Below are positions 27,701 through 36,031 of a DNA stretch of 64,000 bases, one piece after another (position 1 is the stretch's first letter; the number at the start of each line of letters is the position of its first letter). The stretch is taken from the NCBI RefSeq assembly GCF_003628535.1, contig NZ_RBCI01000004.1, positions 1 through 64,000 of the forward strand. Direction: 5' to 3'. The notes below the pieces were generated by a model that was not told the DNA's origin, did no database searches, and worked only from the letters and a program-made list of their open reading frames with translations. A program made the translations under genes and the position numbers. This stretch comes from Flavisolibacter nicotianae (GTDB taxonomy: Bacteria > Bacteroidota > Bacteroidia > Chitinophagales > Chitinophagaceae).

Positions 27701-27876
27701 TTTTTGACCTGATCGGCGGTGAACTCAATATCGTGGGGTGGGAAGAGAAAACGATGGTTTGTAAGGACATTGAGGTTAAGCTCACCCGATTTCTCACCAC
27801 CGCGAGGTTGGACCGTGCAGCGGCGAAGGCCAAAGCAATGGAGTTAATTGACGTTTTAAAGCGAAACAAAAATTAG
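24703..27876 (+). CDS. hsdR: Type I restriction enzyme subunit HsdR
   Basis: A 1057-residue translocase-endonuclease. The N-terminal nuclease domain has a PD-(D/E)xK-type DLVVFVNGLPLGVIECKAP (ECK near residue 153). The helicase part has ATQGSGKS (Walker A, near 287), VDEAHRSQYG (DEAH box, near 437), FTGTPLS, and LLTGWDAP and QAIARVNRSG in the second RecA-like domain. The C-terminal helical region would bind HsdM/S. Full length. Confidence 0.95.
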   Translation: MAHSPEYKHSEQPAIELFQAMGYQYYDGSTHDERADITEVILRERLLSAIVRINPWIDTSNLHKAFDRITGVQGASHMEINQQIWELLRGPSHTVKQVFGGKEEFRPVSFIDYLNPANNDFLVVNQFKVYGRTMNSVPDLVVFVNGLPLGVIECKAPGAQGAFDKAYSDLDFYQKNSEKLFHFNQILAGVFGVGGRYGAIGSPQAFYSVFRLRKGEGPAGVKTEQDKLLYSLFEKERLLDIIRHFVLFELEEGRVIKKLPRYQQIRATNRTIAKLQRGEGGVIWATQGSGKSLTMAYVTRKLQAPEYGFQNPTVLVMTDRKDLDQQITTTFRNVGFKNVAQATSVKHLDKLLRNDYGGIIMTTLQKFQETEAEAAAGDEDQTAQEEHENVLVQKEIKDGVLTKITKVLVDGKWVEKEREEIGLEELSKKENLYVLVDEAHRSQYGFLSAFMRTVLPHAKFVAFTGTPLSKEDKSTLAEFYGGDYLDVYTIKESVADGATVELLYDEGIAKLDIKKKELDAEFDAKFGHLSDEKKNLLKQHALKKYQLSPERLTDIAKHLLKHFTEKIFANGHKAMLVCDGRFAAIRYKQIFEQLRVEGVHNYDIKVVVSIGSPKSDDIAKEYYETLTWNREHPTEKRPIWVVAPEDIKTGTDDFKLPYGDEGAKEKSGKKKYDNTAILIVSDMLLTGWDAPIASCLYLDKPLKEHNLLQAIARVNRSGKGKQAGYIMDYYGVTEYLIQALEIFSGDLKRSDILKDISEELPRLELHHTRLVDFFRPIKVDRTYDRDAFIEEAVLHIEPQDLRDQFKDLLKEFNKSVAIVLPNKRAMRFAADFKLFNEIRLRARNAYPDDEELRVTKEESKLLQGIIDEHLKSQGIENLLEEPVSIIDKEKFKQEIKNAAPATRELKMRNNLKHVIKVGLDKNPDFYKPLAERLEELLKLRKEQRITQTELLKAYADIQDDIAGHKTEGEEKGFTTERQRAVYDSMKAVFDGGADDATRTLFDLIGGELNIVGWEEKTMVCKDIEVKLTRFLTTARLDRAAAKAKAMELIDVLKRNKN

Positions 27877-27878
27877 AT

Positions 27879-28916
27879 ATGACTGGAATGTCAAAAGAAG
27901 AAGGGATCAACCAAGTGATGGGTGGGAGACATGTAGTTATTCTGGGTGCTGGAGCAAGCATCGCTTCAACCATACATCGACCAGAGAAATCAGGGAAACG
28001 CTTGCCATCGATGGATAACTTCATCGACGTTGTCGGCATGCAAGACATTGTAGCGGAAGTGCCTAAAGAGTTGTTCGCCTCGAACTTTGAAAAATTGTTT
28101 GCAAATCTGCACAATTCAGGTTCTCCCCTGATTAAAAAAGTAGAGGCCCGTGTGCATTCTTATTTCAGCGATATGACGTTGCCCGACCAGCCGACTCTTT
28201 ACGACTATCTGATTTTGTCATTAAGAAGCAAAGACCTGATTGCAACTTTTAACTGGGATCCTTTTTTAGTTTATGCACATTGGAGATGGCAAGAGTTTAC
28301 GAGAAATTTGCCAAGCCTCGCATTCTTACACGGGTGCGTAGCTATTGGATATAGTGAAGAGGATAAGCTATCTGGCCCAGCAGGTATGTATGCAAGACGA
28401 GATGGCGGTTACTTTGAACCGACCAAACTGCTCTATCCAATCGAAAAAAAGAATTACACGGACGACGAATTCATCTCAGGAGAATGGGAACGAGTAAAAG
28501 CCTGGCTTAGTAAGGAAAGCGGATCGGTCAGAGCAACCATATTCGGTTACGGCGCTCCAGTATCCGATGTAGAAGCGGTTTCTCTTTTAAGTGACGCTTG
28601 GGGTAGCAAAGACGAAAGAAATATGGAGCAGTTTGAAGTCATTGATATTACCCCAGAAAATGTGTTGAGGAAACGGTGGGGACGTTTCATCCACACTCAT
28701 CACTACGATATTACAAATAATTACTTTGGGTGCTCCTTAGCGGTAAACCCACGTAGAACATGCGAGAGCTACTTTAGCCATTACCAGCCTTTGACTCCAA
28801 GCGAAGCATTCCGTCAGAACAATCCAGTTCCGAAGGACTTTGAAACATTGGAGGAATTGTGGGAGTGGCATAAGCCGCTGATTGCTGCTGAAGAAAGGGC
28901 TGGTGAGCAGGATTAA
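27879..28916 (+). CDS. SIR2-like domain protein
   Basis: A 345-residue protein with VVILGAGAS (GAGAS at residues 23-27), TFNWDPF, LAFLHG and TIFGYGAPVSD, in the order seen in SIR2-like NAD-binding domains. Many such proteins in defence loci are NADases that deplete NAD+ during infection. It starts 2 nt after the hsdR stop, so it is translationally linked to the RM operon. The canonical deacetylase zinc ribbon is absent, favouring the NADase type. Effector role is inference. Confidence 0.8.
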   Translation: MTGMSKEEGINQVMGGRHVVILGAGASIASTIHRPEKSGKRLPSMDNFIDVVGMQDIVAEVPKELFASNFEKLFANLHNSGSPLIKKVEARVHSYFSDMTLPDQPTLYDYLILSLRSKDLIATFNWDPFLVYAHWRWQEFTRNLPSLAFLHGCVAIGYSEEDKLSGPAGMYARRDGGYFEPTKLLYPIEKKNYTDDEFISGEWERVKAWLSKESGSVRATIFGYGAPVSDVEAVSLLSDAWGSKDERNMEQFEVIDITPENVLRKRWGRFIHTHHYDITNNYFGCSLAVNPRRTCESYFSHYQPLTPSEAFRQNNPVPKDFETLEELWEWHKPLIAAEERAGEQD

Positions 28917-28935
28917 GTTTTAAAACCAGATAAGG

Positions 28936-29628
28936 ATGCGTAGTGTGCGGTATGGTTCACAGGTAATCACTTACTCCATCCAGGAAAGAGAGGGGCTGAA
29001 ATCGCATTATATCACCGTAGAGAAGCATTCGGGTGTGGTGCTGAAGGGAAAGGCTGTTTCGGGTGATGTGGCCGACCGCCTGATTCTGAAAAAAGCAAAA
29101 TGGATAATTGAAAAATTGGCGGTGGTGAAAGCGGTTGCCCATGACCGTATCACCACAGGATCTCGCCTTCCATACCTGGGCAAAAGCTACTATGTGAAGC
29201 TGGTGGTAGACCCAACGGCGGCAGGGGTTGCAGTGGCATTCACCCACTCGCAGTTTGTGATCACCCTGAGGTCGTTGGATGTTGAACAGGATGAGATCCT
29301 GAATGCGGTGAACCTATTCTACCGTGCACGGGCGCTGGAGAAGCTCCCACCACGGGTGGAGAAGCTGGCCCAGAAAACTGGGTTTACCTACCAGGGCCTC
29401 CAGATCCGCAAAATGACTAGGCGCTGGGGAAGTTGCACTGGACGGAACAGGATCATCCTGAACGCCGACGCGATAAAACTGCCGTATTCCCTGATAGACT
29501 ACCTGATCGTTCATGAACTTGTCCACACCAGAATAAAAGACCATTCAAAAGCATTCTGGTCCCTGCTCGCTCGATATGTCCCCCAGTGGAAAGCGCTCGA
29601 TGAACAAATGCGGGAATTGAAGATGTAA
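28936..29628 (+). CDS. YgjP-type zinc metallopeptidase (DUF45, M48-like)
   Basis: A 230-residue protein with RRWGSCTGRNRIILN before the zinc motif VHELVH (near residues 192-197) and DHSKAFW (third ligand region). This family commonly accompanies type I RM operons. It is 19 nt after the SIR2-like gene on the same strand. A diverged fragment of a second copy lies at 30271-30390. Confidence 0.88.
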   Translation: MRSVRYGSQVITYSIQEREGLKSHYITVEKHSGVVLKGKAVSGDVADRLILKKAKWIIEKLAVVKAVAHDRITTGSRLPYLGKSYYVKLVVDPTAAGVAVAFTHSQFVITLRSLDVEQDEILNAVNLFYRARALEKLPPRVEKLAQKTGFTYQGLQIRKMTRRWGSCTGRNRIILNADAIKLPYSLIDYLIVHELVHTRIKDHSKAFWSLLARYVPQWKALDEQMRELKM

Positions 29629-29804
29629 CAAACGAAAGGCTCTATACTTTTTAAAAGTTTCGTTCTCAAAAACTTTAATTGCATTGGACGATGTTTCTGT
29701 GGAATCTATGTCCGTATCCGTGAGGAATCAGCTGGTAATTCAAAAACCCAATATTAACTTTGGATACATCAAACATTATGTAACTATAAAATGTGAAATC
29801 AAAA

Positions 29805-30125
29805 ATGGGACGAGCAAAACAGCAAATGATGGATGACGAGGTGAATGATGATTTAGTTGAATTTTTAAGAATCCTTTCAGAAAGAGAAGAGCTAAAAGGA
29901 GCGTTGAATGGAATTGCAAAACAAGTCATAGCAAAAGGTGCTGATTCCATGAGTGACAAACAACAAGCTGTAGTGGAAAAATTCGTTGAATATTATAAAA
30001 GCAATAACGAATGCCAGAGATGTGTGAATGGCAATGTTTCAAAGTTGACAGATTATATTGAAATTGCTGATGAAGGTCTGTGCCCGATGTGCCAGTATGA
30101 TAAAGAACAGCAAATGAAAGATTGA
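29805..30125 (+). CDS. Small protein with two CxxC motifs
   Basis: About 106 residues from ATG at 29805 (an in-frame GTG at 29793 adds four). An acidic helical front (MGRAKQQMMDDEVNDDLVEF) is followed by NECQRCVNGN and GLCPMCQYD, a likely zinc-binding pair. AT-rich compared with its neighbours. No family name is certain. Confidence 0.65.
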   Translation: MGRAKQQMMDDEVNDDLVEFLRILSEREELKGALNGIAKQVIAKGADSMSDKQQAVVEKFVEYYKSNNECQRCVNGNVSKLTDYIEIADEGLCPMCQYDKEQQMKD

Positions 30126-30270
30126 TAGGCAGAATTCTAATAATGCAGCCCAGAAGTATGTTATTTGTTGAACACAAACCTGTTATAGTATGTGTTCAAC
30201 GAGGAACAAAATCATCATAAACGAATTGCTGCCGTAAAACTTCTGTATGCACTGATCGGCTAACTGGTTA

Positions 30271-30390
30271 ACCATAATCTTGATTCACACGGTGGACAAA
30301 AGCCACTCCAGGGCATTCTGGTCGCTGCTCGCCCGATATGTTCCCAACTGGAAGGTGCTCGACGAGCGGATGAGTGAATTGAAAATGTAA
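30271..30390 (+). pseudogene. C-terminal relic of a second YgjP-type peptidase
   Basis: This frame ends HSRAFWSLLARYVPNWKVLD and SELKM, close to the end of the gene at 28936-29628 (HSKAFWSLLARYVPQWKALD, RELKM). The metal-binding HELVH has become ILIH preceded by unrelated residues, and no coding part exists upstream. Differences between the copies show it is an old, separate paralogue fragment. Confidence 0.8.
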
Positions 30391-30545
30391 CTGTCGGCAC
30401 AGTTTACACTGTTCTACCTGGTTGAATACCGTTGGGGTGACATTCACCAACCAGAGCAAATAGGCGAAGCCTTCATGGCCAGCTTGGCTGGCATTAGACT
30501 GGGTTATCTTACATGTGGTGATCTTGTTGGATGTAATCTGTGTTA

Positions 30546-30572
30546 AACCCCGCGCCACACCAGCGCGGGGTT
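30546..30572 (+). other. Strong 10-bp hairpin without T tract
   Basis: AACCCCGCGC and GCGCGGGGTT around a 7-nt loop. No run of Ts follows, so it is not a standard terminator. It may be part of an old mobile element or an RNA structure. Confidence 0.5.
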
Positions 30573-30715
30573 GGATGCGTGATAACGTACAACTATACCT
30601 TCTGAAAATACCCAGACAGTTGGTGCCAGCTGCGCTGCGTTGAAATGATGAGAAAAAACACTCCAACCGCTTCGCTGGTTGAACTGGTTTCAGATCCTTT
30701 TCTCCTGATGACATG

Positions 30716-30747
30716 TGCAGCCCACGCCCGACAAGCGTGGGGCTGCA
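30716..30747 (+). other. Strong hairpin, one bulge
   Basis: TGCAGCCCACGC and GCGTGGGGCTGCA with a 7-nt loop. It is 144 bp after the hairpin at 30546 and similar in kind. The stretch between has no gene. Confidence 0.45.
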
Positions 30748-30814
30748 ACAAGGTTTAAAACAATTAAATAGAATACACCTTCAACAACACCAGTTGGAAT
30801 GAATCTTTTCTTCA

Positions 30815-31137
30815 ACCAAGGTAAACCAAGTATCATATAACCTTTCAAAAGGAAAAGAGAATCCTCCTTCCGTAAGGTAAACTGTGTTCTTAATCAAGTA
30901 GAGTTAATAGAACATGGATTACCTTGGTTGTGAAGCGATCCTGGTAATTTGTATGTTTCAAAAAGAAGAGTCAGAAGAACATAGTTTACCTTGGGTTAAT
31001 TGTGTTGAAATGTTACAGGTACATGGATTACCTTAATGGGATTCCATGTTGGGTTATCGGTACACAGATTACTTTGGGTATACGCTTTACCTTACTACAA
31101 CGGGGCGAGCGCTAGTCTGATACATGGTTTACCTTGA
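30815..31137. repeat. Iteron array, consensus ACATGGWTTACCTTGG
   Basis: Eight copies of a 16-bp motif. Forward copies start at 30912, 30979, 31021, 31062, 31080 (weak) and 31122; two inverted copies lie at 30815-30833 and 30871-30887. Three of the start-to-start distances are 41-42 bp, about four helical turns, placing copies on one face of the DNA. The array lies in a gene-free region 0.4 kb upstream of a DNA-binding protein gene, the layout of an iteron origin. An operator array is the alternative. Confidence 0.7.
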
Positions 31138-31518
31138 CTGAGACAACCATCTCTTCAACGTTGCGGGGGAATAAAGGTTTCACTGTCAATTATAAATCCT
31201 TTGATTTCGATCCTGTTTTCTTGGTTTTTGGGTTTTGGTTTCCTATTATTATACAAATCGCAGCAAGCGCCAGACCAGGCGTTGCAGATGTGGTAAGCCA
31301 GAGAACTGGAGGTCAGACAGCCTGGTAACTTTTACAGCTGAACAATTTTTGAACTTTCGATTTCGACACCATACCTATGGATGTCGGATCACCGATACTG
31401 GTTACGGTGGGTGGCTTTAGCCGATCCATTTCAACGCCCACCGAACCTTTCTCCCTCCAGACGGGAGAGCACCTGAAATGGGTTGGGGAGAAAAACTAAA
31501 ATTCAAAATCCTATTGAA

Positions 31519-32697
31519 ATGGACCGTACCATCACCCAACTTGGTGCCATAGGACCTGTGGCCACCTTCCAATCAACCTACCTGGCGCAGCAAGCAACGG
31601 GTGTCAACCAATCAAACATTTCTAAATGCCTCAGGGGGAAACTCAAAACCGCAGGTGGATACCGCTGGCGGTATGACCACGATGGTGATGACCCCACCGC
31701 CACGCAGCAGCAAAAGAAAGAGTTCTGGCTGTGGTCCTTCGTCAATTTGGAAGACCAGCTGGCGGAGATTATTGTGGCCGATTACAGCGCTAATCGCAAG
31801 CGGAAACGCAGCTTTGATCAAATCCACAGCCTATTGCCAAAATATCTGTACTTCCCACACCAGCTGATTGAAGCTAAAGACTACACAAAGGTGATCCATT
31901 CTCACACATATGCGGAGATCACCGCCGACAGCCCCACCAACTTCCAGAAGGTGGTGAATGCCTGGAAACAACTGGGTGTCGTTGAGATCACCCGCGACAA
32001 CATCGAGACCATCGATGAGGAAGGCAAAAAGTCATTCACCACGCGGGAGTACCGATTAACACCTGGTTTCCAAAACGCCTTCAAAAAGCAACGATTTTTT
32101 GATGCGTCTTATGGCACCATGATCACCGATCTTATTGCTTACAACCACGGTGGTGGTGAGAACAACGCACGGCGCAAACGACGATCCCGAAAGAAACAGG
32201 AAGGACAGCATCCAGATCAAACATCCGCCGTGCGAAACCAGCTGGTAATGCCTTCTAATCAACCTTTCCCAGAAGAAATGGTAGCCACGGAGCCAGCAGT
32301 TCCCGAAATGACCAGGAAAACAGCTTTTCATAACATACGGTATGTGTTGGGTGATAGTGACGAATCACTGTTCAGGCTCTCTGACGCGGTAGCGGAGAGG
32401 GCCATCAAAGAAGAACTGGAGATGCATCCTATGGCGCAAAAACACATGGATGCGTTGTTGTACTGGTTGCCAGCTTACCTGGACACCGAGTTTTTGCCAG
32501 CAAAACGCAGGTACGAGGAAGAGCCAGAAACAGAGCCTGAACCATCAACAACACCGCCTCCGCCACAAATACGCAAGCGGATCTCAAACGAGGAGTGGGA
32601 AATGAGAACGCTGCGGCGGTTGGTCAAAAAAGAAGAGGAAAAAGAAGCGGCGGATACGGAGTACATCACAATGTCGTTTGGTGCGTTTGACCTGTGA
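31519..32697 (+). CDS. DNA-binding protein, possible replication initiator
   Basis: About 392 residues from ATG at 31519 (TTG at 31483 would add 12). The N-terminal part (FQSTYLAQQATGVNQSNISKCLRG) resembles the NUMOD/HTH modules of homing-nuclease-associated proteins. A second part with LPKYLYFPHQL and NFQKVVNAWKQLGVVEI could be a winged helix. The tail is low-complexity (glutamate- and proline-rich, 32515-32575). No Rep_3 or other known initiator domain was recognised. Downstream of an iteron array, so an initiator or array-binding regulator is the simplest idea. Confidence 0.55.
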   Translation: MDRTITQLGAIGPVATFQSTYLAQQATGVNQSNISKCLRGKLKTAGGYRWRYDHDGDDPTATQQQKKEFWLWSFVNLEDQLAEIIVADYSANRKRKRSFDQIHSLLPKYLYFPHQLIEAKDYTKVIHSHTYAEITADSPTNFQKVVNAWKQLGVVEITRDNIETIDEEGKKSFTTREYRLTPGFQNAFKKQRFFDASYGTMITDLIAYNHGGGENNARRKRRSRKKQEGQHPDQTSAVRNQLVMPSNQPFPEEMVATEPAVPEMTRKTAFHNIRYVLGDSDESLFRLSDAVAERAIKEELEMHPMAQKHMDALLYWLPAYLDTEFLPAKRRYEEEPETEPEPSTTPPPPQIRKRISNEEWEMRTLRRLVKKEEEKEAADTEYITMSFGAFDL

Positions 32698-32963
32698 CAG
32701 TGGTGAAAGAAACAGCCTTTTTGCATCAATTTTAAGGCGTTTTACCGAGTGATAGCTCATCAGGGAGGACTTGGTTGCGAGAGTGATTACAGTGGCTTTA
32801 CGGGGCTAAAAACAACGCTGAAGATGGTATCGGAGCCGACTTACATGGAGTGAGTTGGCAAATAATAGTAGCGGTCATACAGAAAACATAGACATGTTGT
32901 TCAACATTACAGCAAAAACATAGTTTTTTTATGTACATCTGGCTTTGGAGATGTATTTAGGGT

Positions 32964-33236
32964 ATGAGCACAAACAAATGGGACACTCCCCTTACCACCA
33001 CCTTGTTCAAAGCGTTAGCCAATCCGAAACGGATCACCATTCTTCTTTACCTCCATGCCAGTCGGTTCGCTACCAATAAGGTAATCACCAAATACACGGG
33101 TATTCCGCAACCGCAGACAAGCGCGGCAATGAAAGCGCTCCTAGCGGCGGAATTGGTCACCAAAGAAAAAGTGGGTACGCAATGGATTTACATGGTCGGG
33201 CCTGTCTGGGAAAAGGTTAAGTACCTCATTCTTTAG
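32964..33236 (+). CDS. ArsR-like winged-helix regulator
   Basis: A 90-residue protein with LFKALANPKRITILLYLHAS, a recognition helix region around QPQTSAAMKALLAAELVTKEK and the wing VGTQWIYMV. This is the ArsR/SmtB layout, lacking metal-binding cysteines. Target unknown; the neighbouring 110-residue regulator is of the same fold. Confidence 0.75.
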   Translation: MSTNKWDTPLTTTLFKALANPKRITILLYLHASRFATNKVITKYTGIPQPQTSAAMKALLAAELVTKEKVGTQWIYMVGPVWEKVKYLIL

Positions 33237-33429
33237 TAAAGCCTACCCCCCATACTCCCACGGGAGCCGCCACGGTGCCCCTATTGAATGCGGCTTTGTA
33301 CGGATCAAATACGAAATAAAGCGCCCGTTCTAATTCTTGGGGTAACAGAACATGGTGGACATAGGTTCATCGATATATTGCCTTGTGTCAGTCTTTTCAT
33401 CGCCAACGGACTATTTATGGTAAAACACT

Positions 33430-33762
33430 ATGGGACTTACCAAACAAGAATTCTTTTCACCTGACGAAAACTACACGGCGGAGATATTCCGCACTCTGGC
33501 GCATCCCTGTCGCATCCGCATCATATCAACGCTGCTGTTCAACGAAAGCAGAACGGTGGGCGATATGACAGAACAATTCAACGGGCTTACGCAAAGCACC
33601 ATTTCAGAACACATTCGCCAGTTGAAGGAGGCGGATCTGATCACGGGTAAACAGGTCGGCACCACCATCAGGTATAGCCTGAACAGGGCCATATGGGAGC
33701 ATTACAAGTGGGTGTTGGCCGCCGTGGGCAATGACGCCGAATTGATGCTATTGTATCGGTAA
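33430..33762 (+). CDS. ArsR-family transcriptional regulator
   Basis: A 110-residue protein: IFRTLAHPCRIRIISTLLF, recognition helix LTQSTISEHIRQLKEADLI and wing VGTTIRYSL. No metal-binding cysteine pair beyond one Cys in the first helix. Probably controls island genes; the following promoter at 33751 is a candidate target. Confidence 0.85.
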   Translation: MGLTKQEFFSPDENYTAEIFRTLAHPCRIRIISTLLFNESRTVGDMTEQFNGLTQSTISEHIRQLKEADLITGKQVGTTIRYSLNRAIWEHYKWVLAAVGNDAELMLLYR

Positions 33763-33782
33763 AGGAAAGTTTTCTACCTTTG
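33751..33782 (+). promoter_or_regulatory. Promoter for the TcmP/three-Cys operon
   Basis: TTG at 33751-33753 and TACCTTTG at 33775-33782, 21 bp apart, fit the Bacteroidetes -33/-7 pattern. The -33 overlaps the end of the ArsR-type gene. First gene begins at 33799. Confidence 0.6.
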
Positions 33783-33798
33783 CTAAAATTATTAGCAG

Positions 33799-34011
33799 AT
33801 GCCGTACTACCGCATCACTATCTTTTATCATGACGGCTCCAGCGTCAGGGGCATTCGGCCCCACCTGAGCTATGATATAGACTTCGTGGTGCGGTATTTT
33901 ACCGAGCAAGTGAAGATGAAGCCAAACAAACCTGTGGACGACATCGAGGTGGTGATGGTGCCGAAAACGGCACCCGATGTACGTAAATACATTTCTCGTC
34001 ATGTAAAATGA
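33799..34011 (+). CDS. Unknown small protein, first gene of the TcmP operon
   Basis: A 70-residue protein, MPYYRITIFYHDGSSVRGIR, mixed strand/helix with a FVVRYFTEQVKMK helix. The next gene starts 4 nt after its stop. No family recognised. Confidence 0.6.
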   Translation: MPYYRITIFYHDGSSVRGIRPHLSYDIDFVVRYFTEQVKMKPNKPVDDIEVVMVPKTAPDVRKYISRHVK

Positions 34012-34015
34012 AGCC

Positions 34016-35191
34016 ATGGCTACCAGATTGAATGATTATGGGTTAAATTTAGGCATGCCAAAACCTAACTCGCAAACCAACCTGTATGACCATTCCGAAG
34101 CGAAGGTCACCCTCTACTCCAACTATCTCTCCATCTACCTGAATGTCCTGCACCGTGCAAACATGAAGCGGATTTACCTGTATGATCTGTTCTGTGGTGA
34201 GGGCGTATATGATGATGGCGGTAAGGGTAGTCCGATCATTGCTCTGGAGTGCATCAAAAATCATTTCTATGCAAACGGCCAGTCATGCCCTAACGTCTGT
34301 GTTACTTTCAATGATGCGGAAAAGTCTCAGATTGAACCTGAGAAGTGGAAAGCGGAAAGGGTGAAAGAACTGGCCCAAAACATTTTTGTTCCAGACACGG
34401 TGCAAGTTGGGAATACCAAAATTGAGTACCAAACACTAATCAAAAAGGTAATTGAACGCTCAAACCAGATGGGGGAAAAAGAACGGGCGTTGGTATTCAT
34501 CGATCCATGGGGGTATAAGGAAATCGATCCCGAAGACATCAAACACCTGTTGAGCAACAGTAAAACAGAAGTAATTTTGTTTCTGCCCATTTACTTTATG
34601 TCAAGGTTTGTGAACAAATCAAAAAAAGATCTTGACTACAAAGGTGGTGAAGCTCTCCGCAGGTTTTTAGGTAAGCTGTATGGTGGGTTGGATAGGGTGC
34701 CGCACGTTGAAAGCCAAAAGAAGTTCATTTACCAGACGCAGGAACAATTTAAGAATTACCTGGGTGTACGATACGTTGACTCCTTCAAAATAGAACGTGA
34801 CAACGACAATAACTGGTTTGCCATTTATTTCTTCACCAACAGCGAGAGAGGTTTCGAAAAAATGTTGGAAGCCAAATGGCGGGTTGATAAGAAAAGAGGT
34901 TCAGAATTCAAAGCAGGTGACAGCGTGGCGCTGCCCATCTTCGAAGAACGTGAAGTTGCGGCATATGATCAGAAAGTTCTCAAGCTGATACAGGAAAACG
35001 CGGGTGTAACGAACAGGGATCTGAAGAGGTTTGGTTTAGAAAATAATTTTCTACCGAAGCACACAAAGGCGGTGTTGGACGATCTGCGAAAGTATCATTC
35101 GATAGAAATTACTGCCCTGGATGGCAAACCAGCCACCAGTTATTACCTGGGAGATGATGAACGATTGGTTAACATTAAATGTAAAAGTTAA
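34016..35191 (+). CDS. tcmP: Three-Cys-motif partner protein TcmP
   Basis: A 391-residue protein. The conserved opening YDHSEAKVTLYSNYLSIYLN and LYDLFCGEGVY with later FIDPWGYKEID match the TcmP family, whose first half resembles a methyltransferase-like fold. TcmP is defined by being next to a three-Cys-motif protein, as here; the pair overlaps by one base (TAATG). The biological role is not established, though such pairs are common on mobile elements. Confidence 0.88.
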   Translation: MATRLNDYGLNLGMPKPNSQTNLYDHSEAKVTLYSNYLSIYLNVLHRANMKRIYLYDLFCGEGVYDDGGKGSPIIALECIKNHFYANGQSCPNVCVTFNDAEKSQIEPEKWKAERVKELAQNIFVPDTVQVGNTKIEYQTLIKKVIERSNQMGEKERALVFIDPWGYKEIDPEDIKHLLSNSKTEVILFLPIYFMSRFVNKSKKDLDYKGGEALRRFLGKLYGGLDRVPHVESQKKFIYQTQEQFKNYLGVRYVDSFKIERDNDNNWFAIYFFTNSERGFEKMLEAKWRVDKKRGSEFKAGDSVALPIFEEREVAAYDQKVLKLIQENAGVTNRDLKRFGLENNFLPKHTKAVLDDLRKYHSIEITALDGKPATSYYLGDDERLVNIKCKS

Positions 35192-35895
35192 TGGCGCAAT
35201 CATCGATTGAGTGGACCGAGATGACATGGAACCCAACAACAGGCTGTAATAAGGTTTCTGCGGGCTGTAAACACTGTTACGCAGAAGTAATGACCAGGAG
35301 GCTTAAAGCTATGGGTGTGGAGAAGTACCGTGATGGATTCGAGCTGCGGGTGCACCCCGATGCGCTCACGATCCCGTACACTTGGAAATCGCCGAAGGTG
35401 GTATTCGTCAATTCTATGAGTGACCTCTTTCATAAAGACGTGCCGCTGTCGTTTATTCAACAGGTCTTCGCGGTGATGAACGATAACCCGCAGCACGTTT
35501 TCCAGGTGCTCACAAAGCGGAGCGATCTGCTCCCGAAATACAGTGGCCAGCTGAAGTGGGGTCACAACATCTGGATGGGCGTATCGGTGGAGAACCAGAA
35601 GGTCATGAATCGTATCGACGACCTCCGTGGCACTGGAGCGCGGGTGAAATTCTTGTCGTGTGAGCCGCTGATCGGGCCACTCCCCAACATGAACCTCACA
35701 GGGATCGACTGGGTCATCGTTGGTGGTGAATCTGGACGTAAACCACGGCCAATGAAAGAAGAGTGGGCGCTTGACATACTGGAGCAGTGCAAGGCCGCCG
35801 ACGTGAAATTCTTCTTCAAACAGTGGGGTGGAGTAAACAAAAAGAAGGCTGGGCGGCTGTTGCTGGATCAAACCTGGGATCAAATGCCGTGTTGA
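35191..35895 (+). CDS. Three-Cys-motif protein (DUF5131, phage Gp37/Gp68 family)
   Basis: A 234-residue protein opening SIEWTEMTWNPTTGCNKVSAG, then CKHCYAE, giving the CxxxxxxCxxC arrangement of this radical-SAM-like family. VFVNSMSDLFH, VLTKRSDLL and GGESGRKPRPM follow, and it closes with FFKQWGG. The cysteines probably hold an iron-sulfur cluster. Its partner TcmP is immediately upstream. Confidence 0.9.
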   Translation: MAQSSIEWTEMTWNPTTGCNKVSAGCKHCYAEVMTRRLKAMGVEKYRDGFELRVHPDALTIPYTWKSPKVVFVNSMSDLFHKDVPLSFIQQVFAVMNDNPQHVFQVLTKRSDLLPKYSGQLKWGHNIWMGVSVENQKVMNRIDDLRGTGARVKFLSCEPLIGPLPNMNLTGIDWVIVGGESGRKPRPMKEEWALDILEQCKAADVKFFFKQWGGVNKKKAGRLLLDQTWDQMPC

Positions 35896-36031
35896 TTGCT
35901 TCCGATCTGGATAGTTAACATTTGTTGTTTCATCGTTGATCTACATCCATTTCCCCAACTTTCTGAAATGCAGTTGTTGTATACAGCCAGTCGATAAAAC
36001 ATTATTTGTGGAACTTTTTTAAAGCTGTTAA

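Noticed and set aside
30815-31137. CRISPR array
   Set aside because: Copies are 16 bp, imperfect and in both orientations; no cas genes; spacing follows DNA helix turns as in iterons.
31134-31328. 64-codon ORF after the iterons
   Set aside because: Low-complexity aromatic content and no continuation into the following gene; considered noise.
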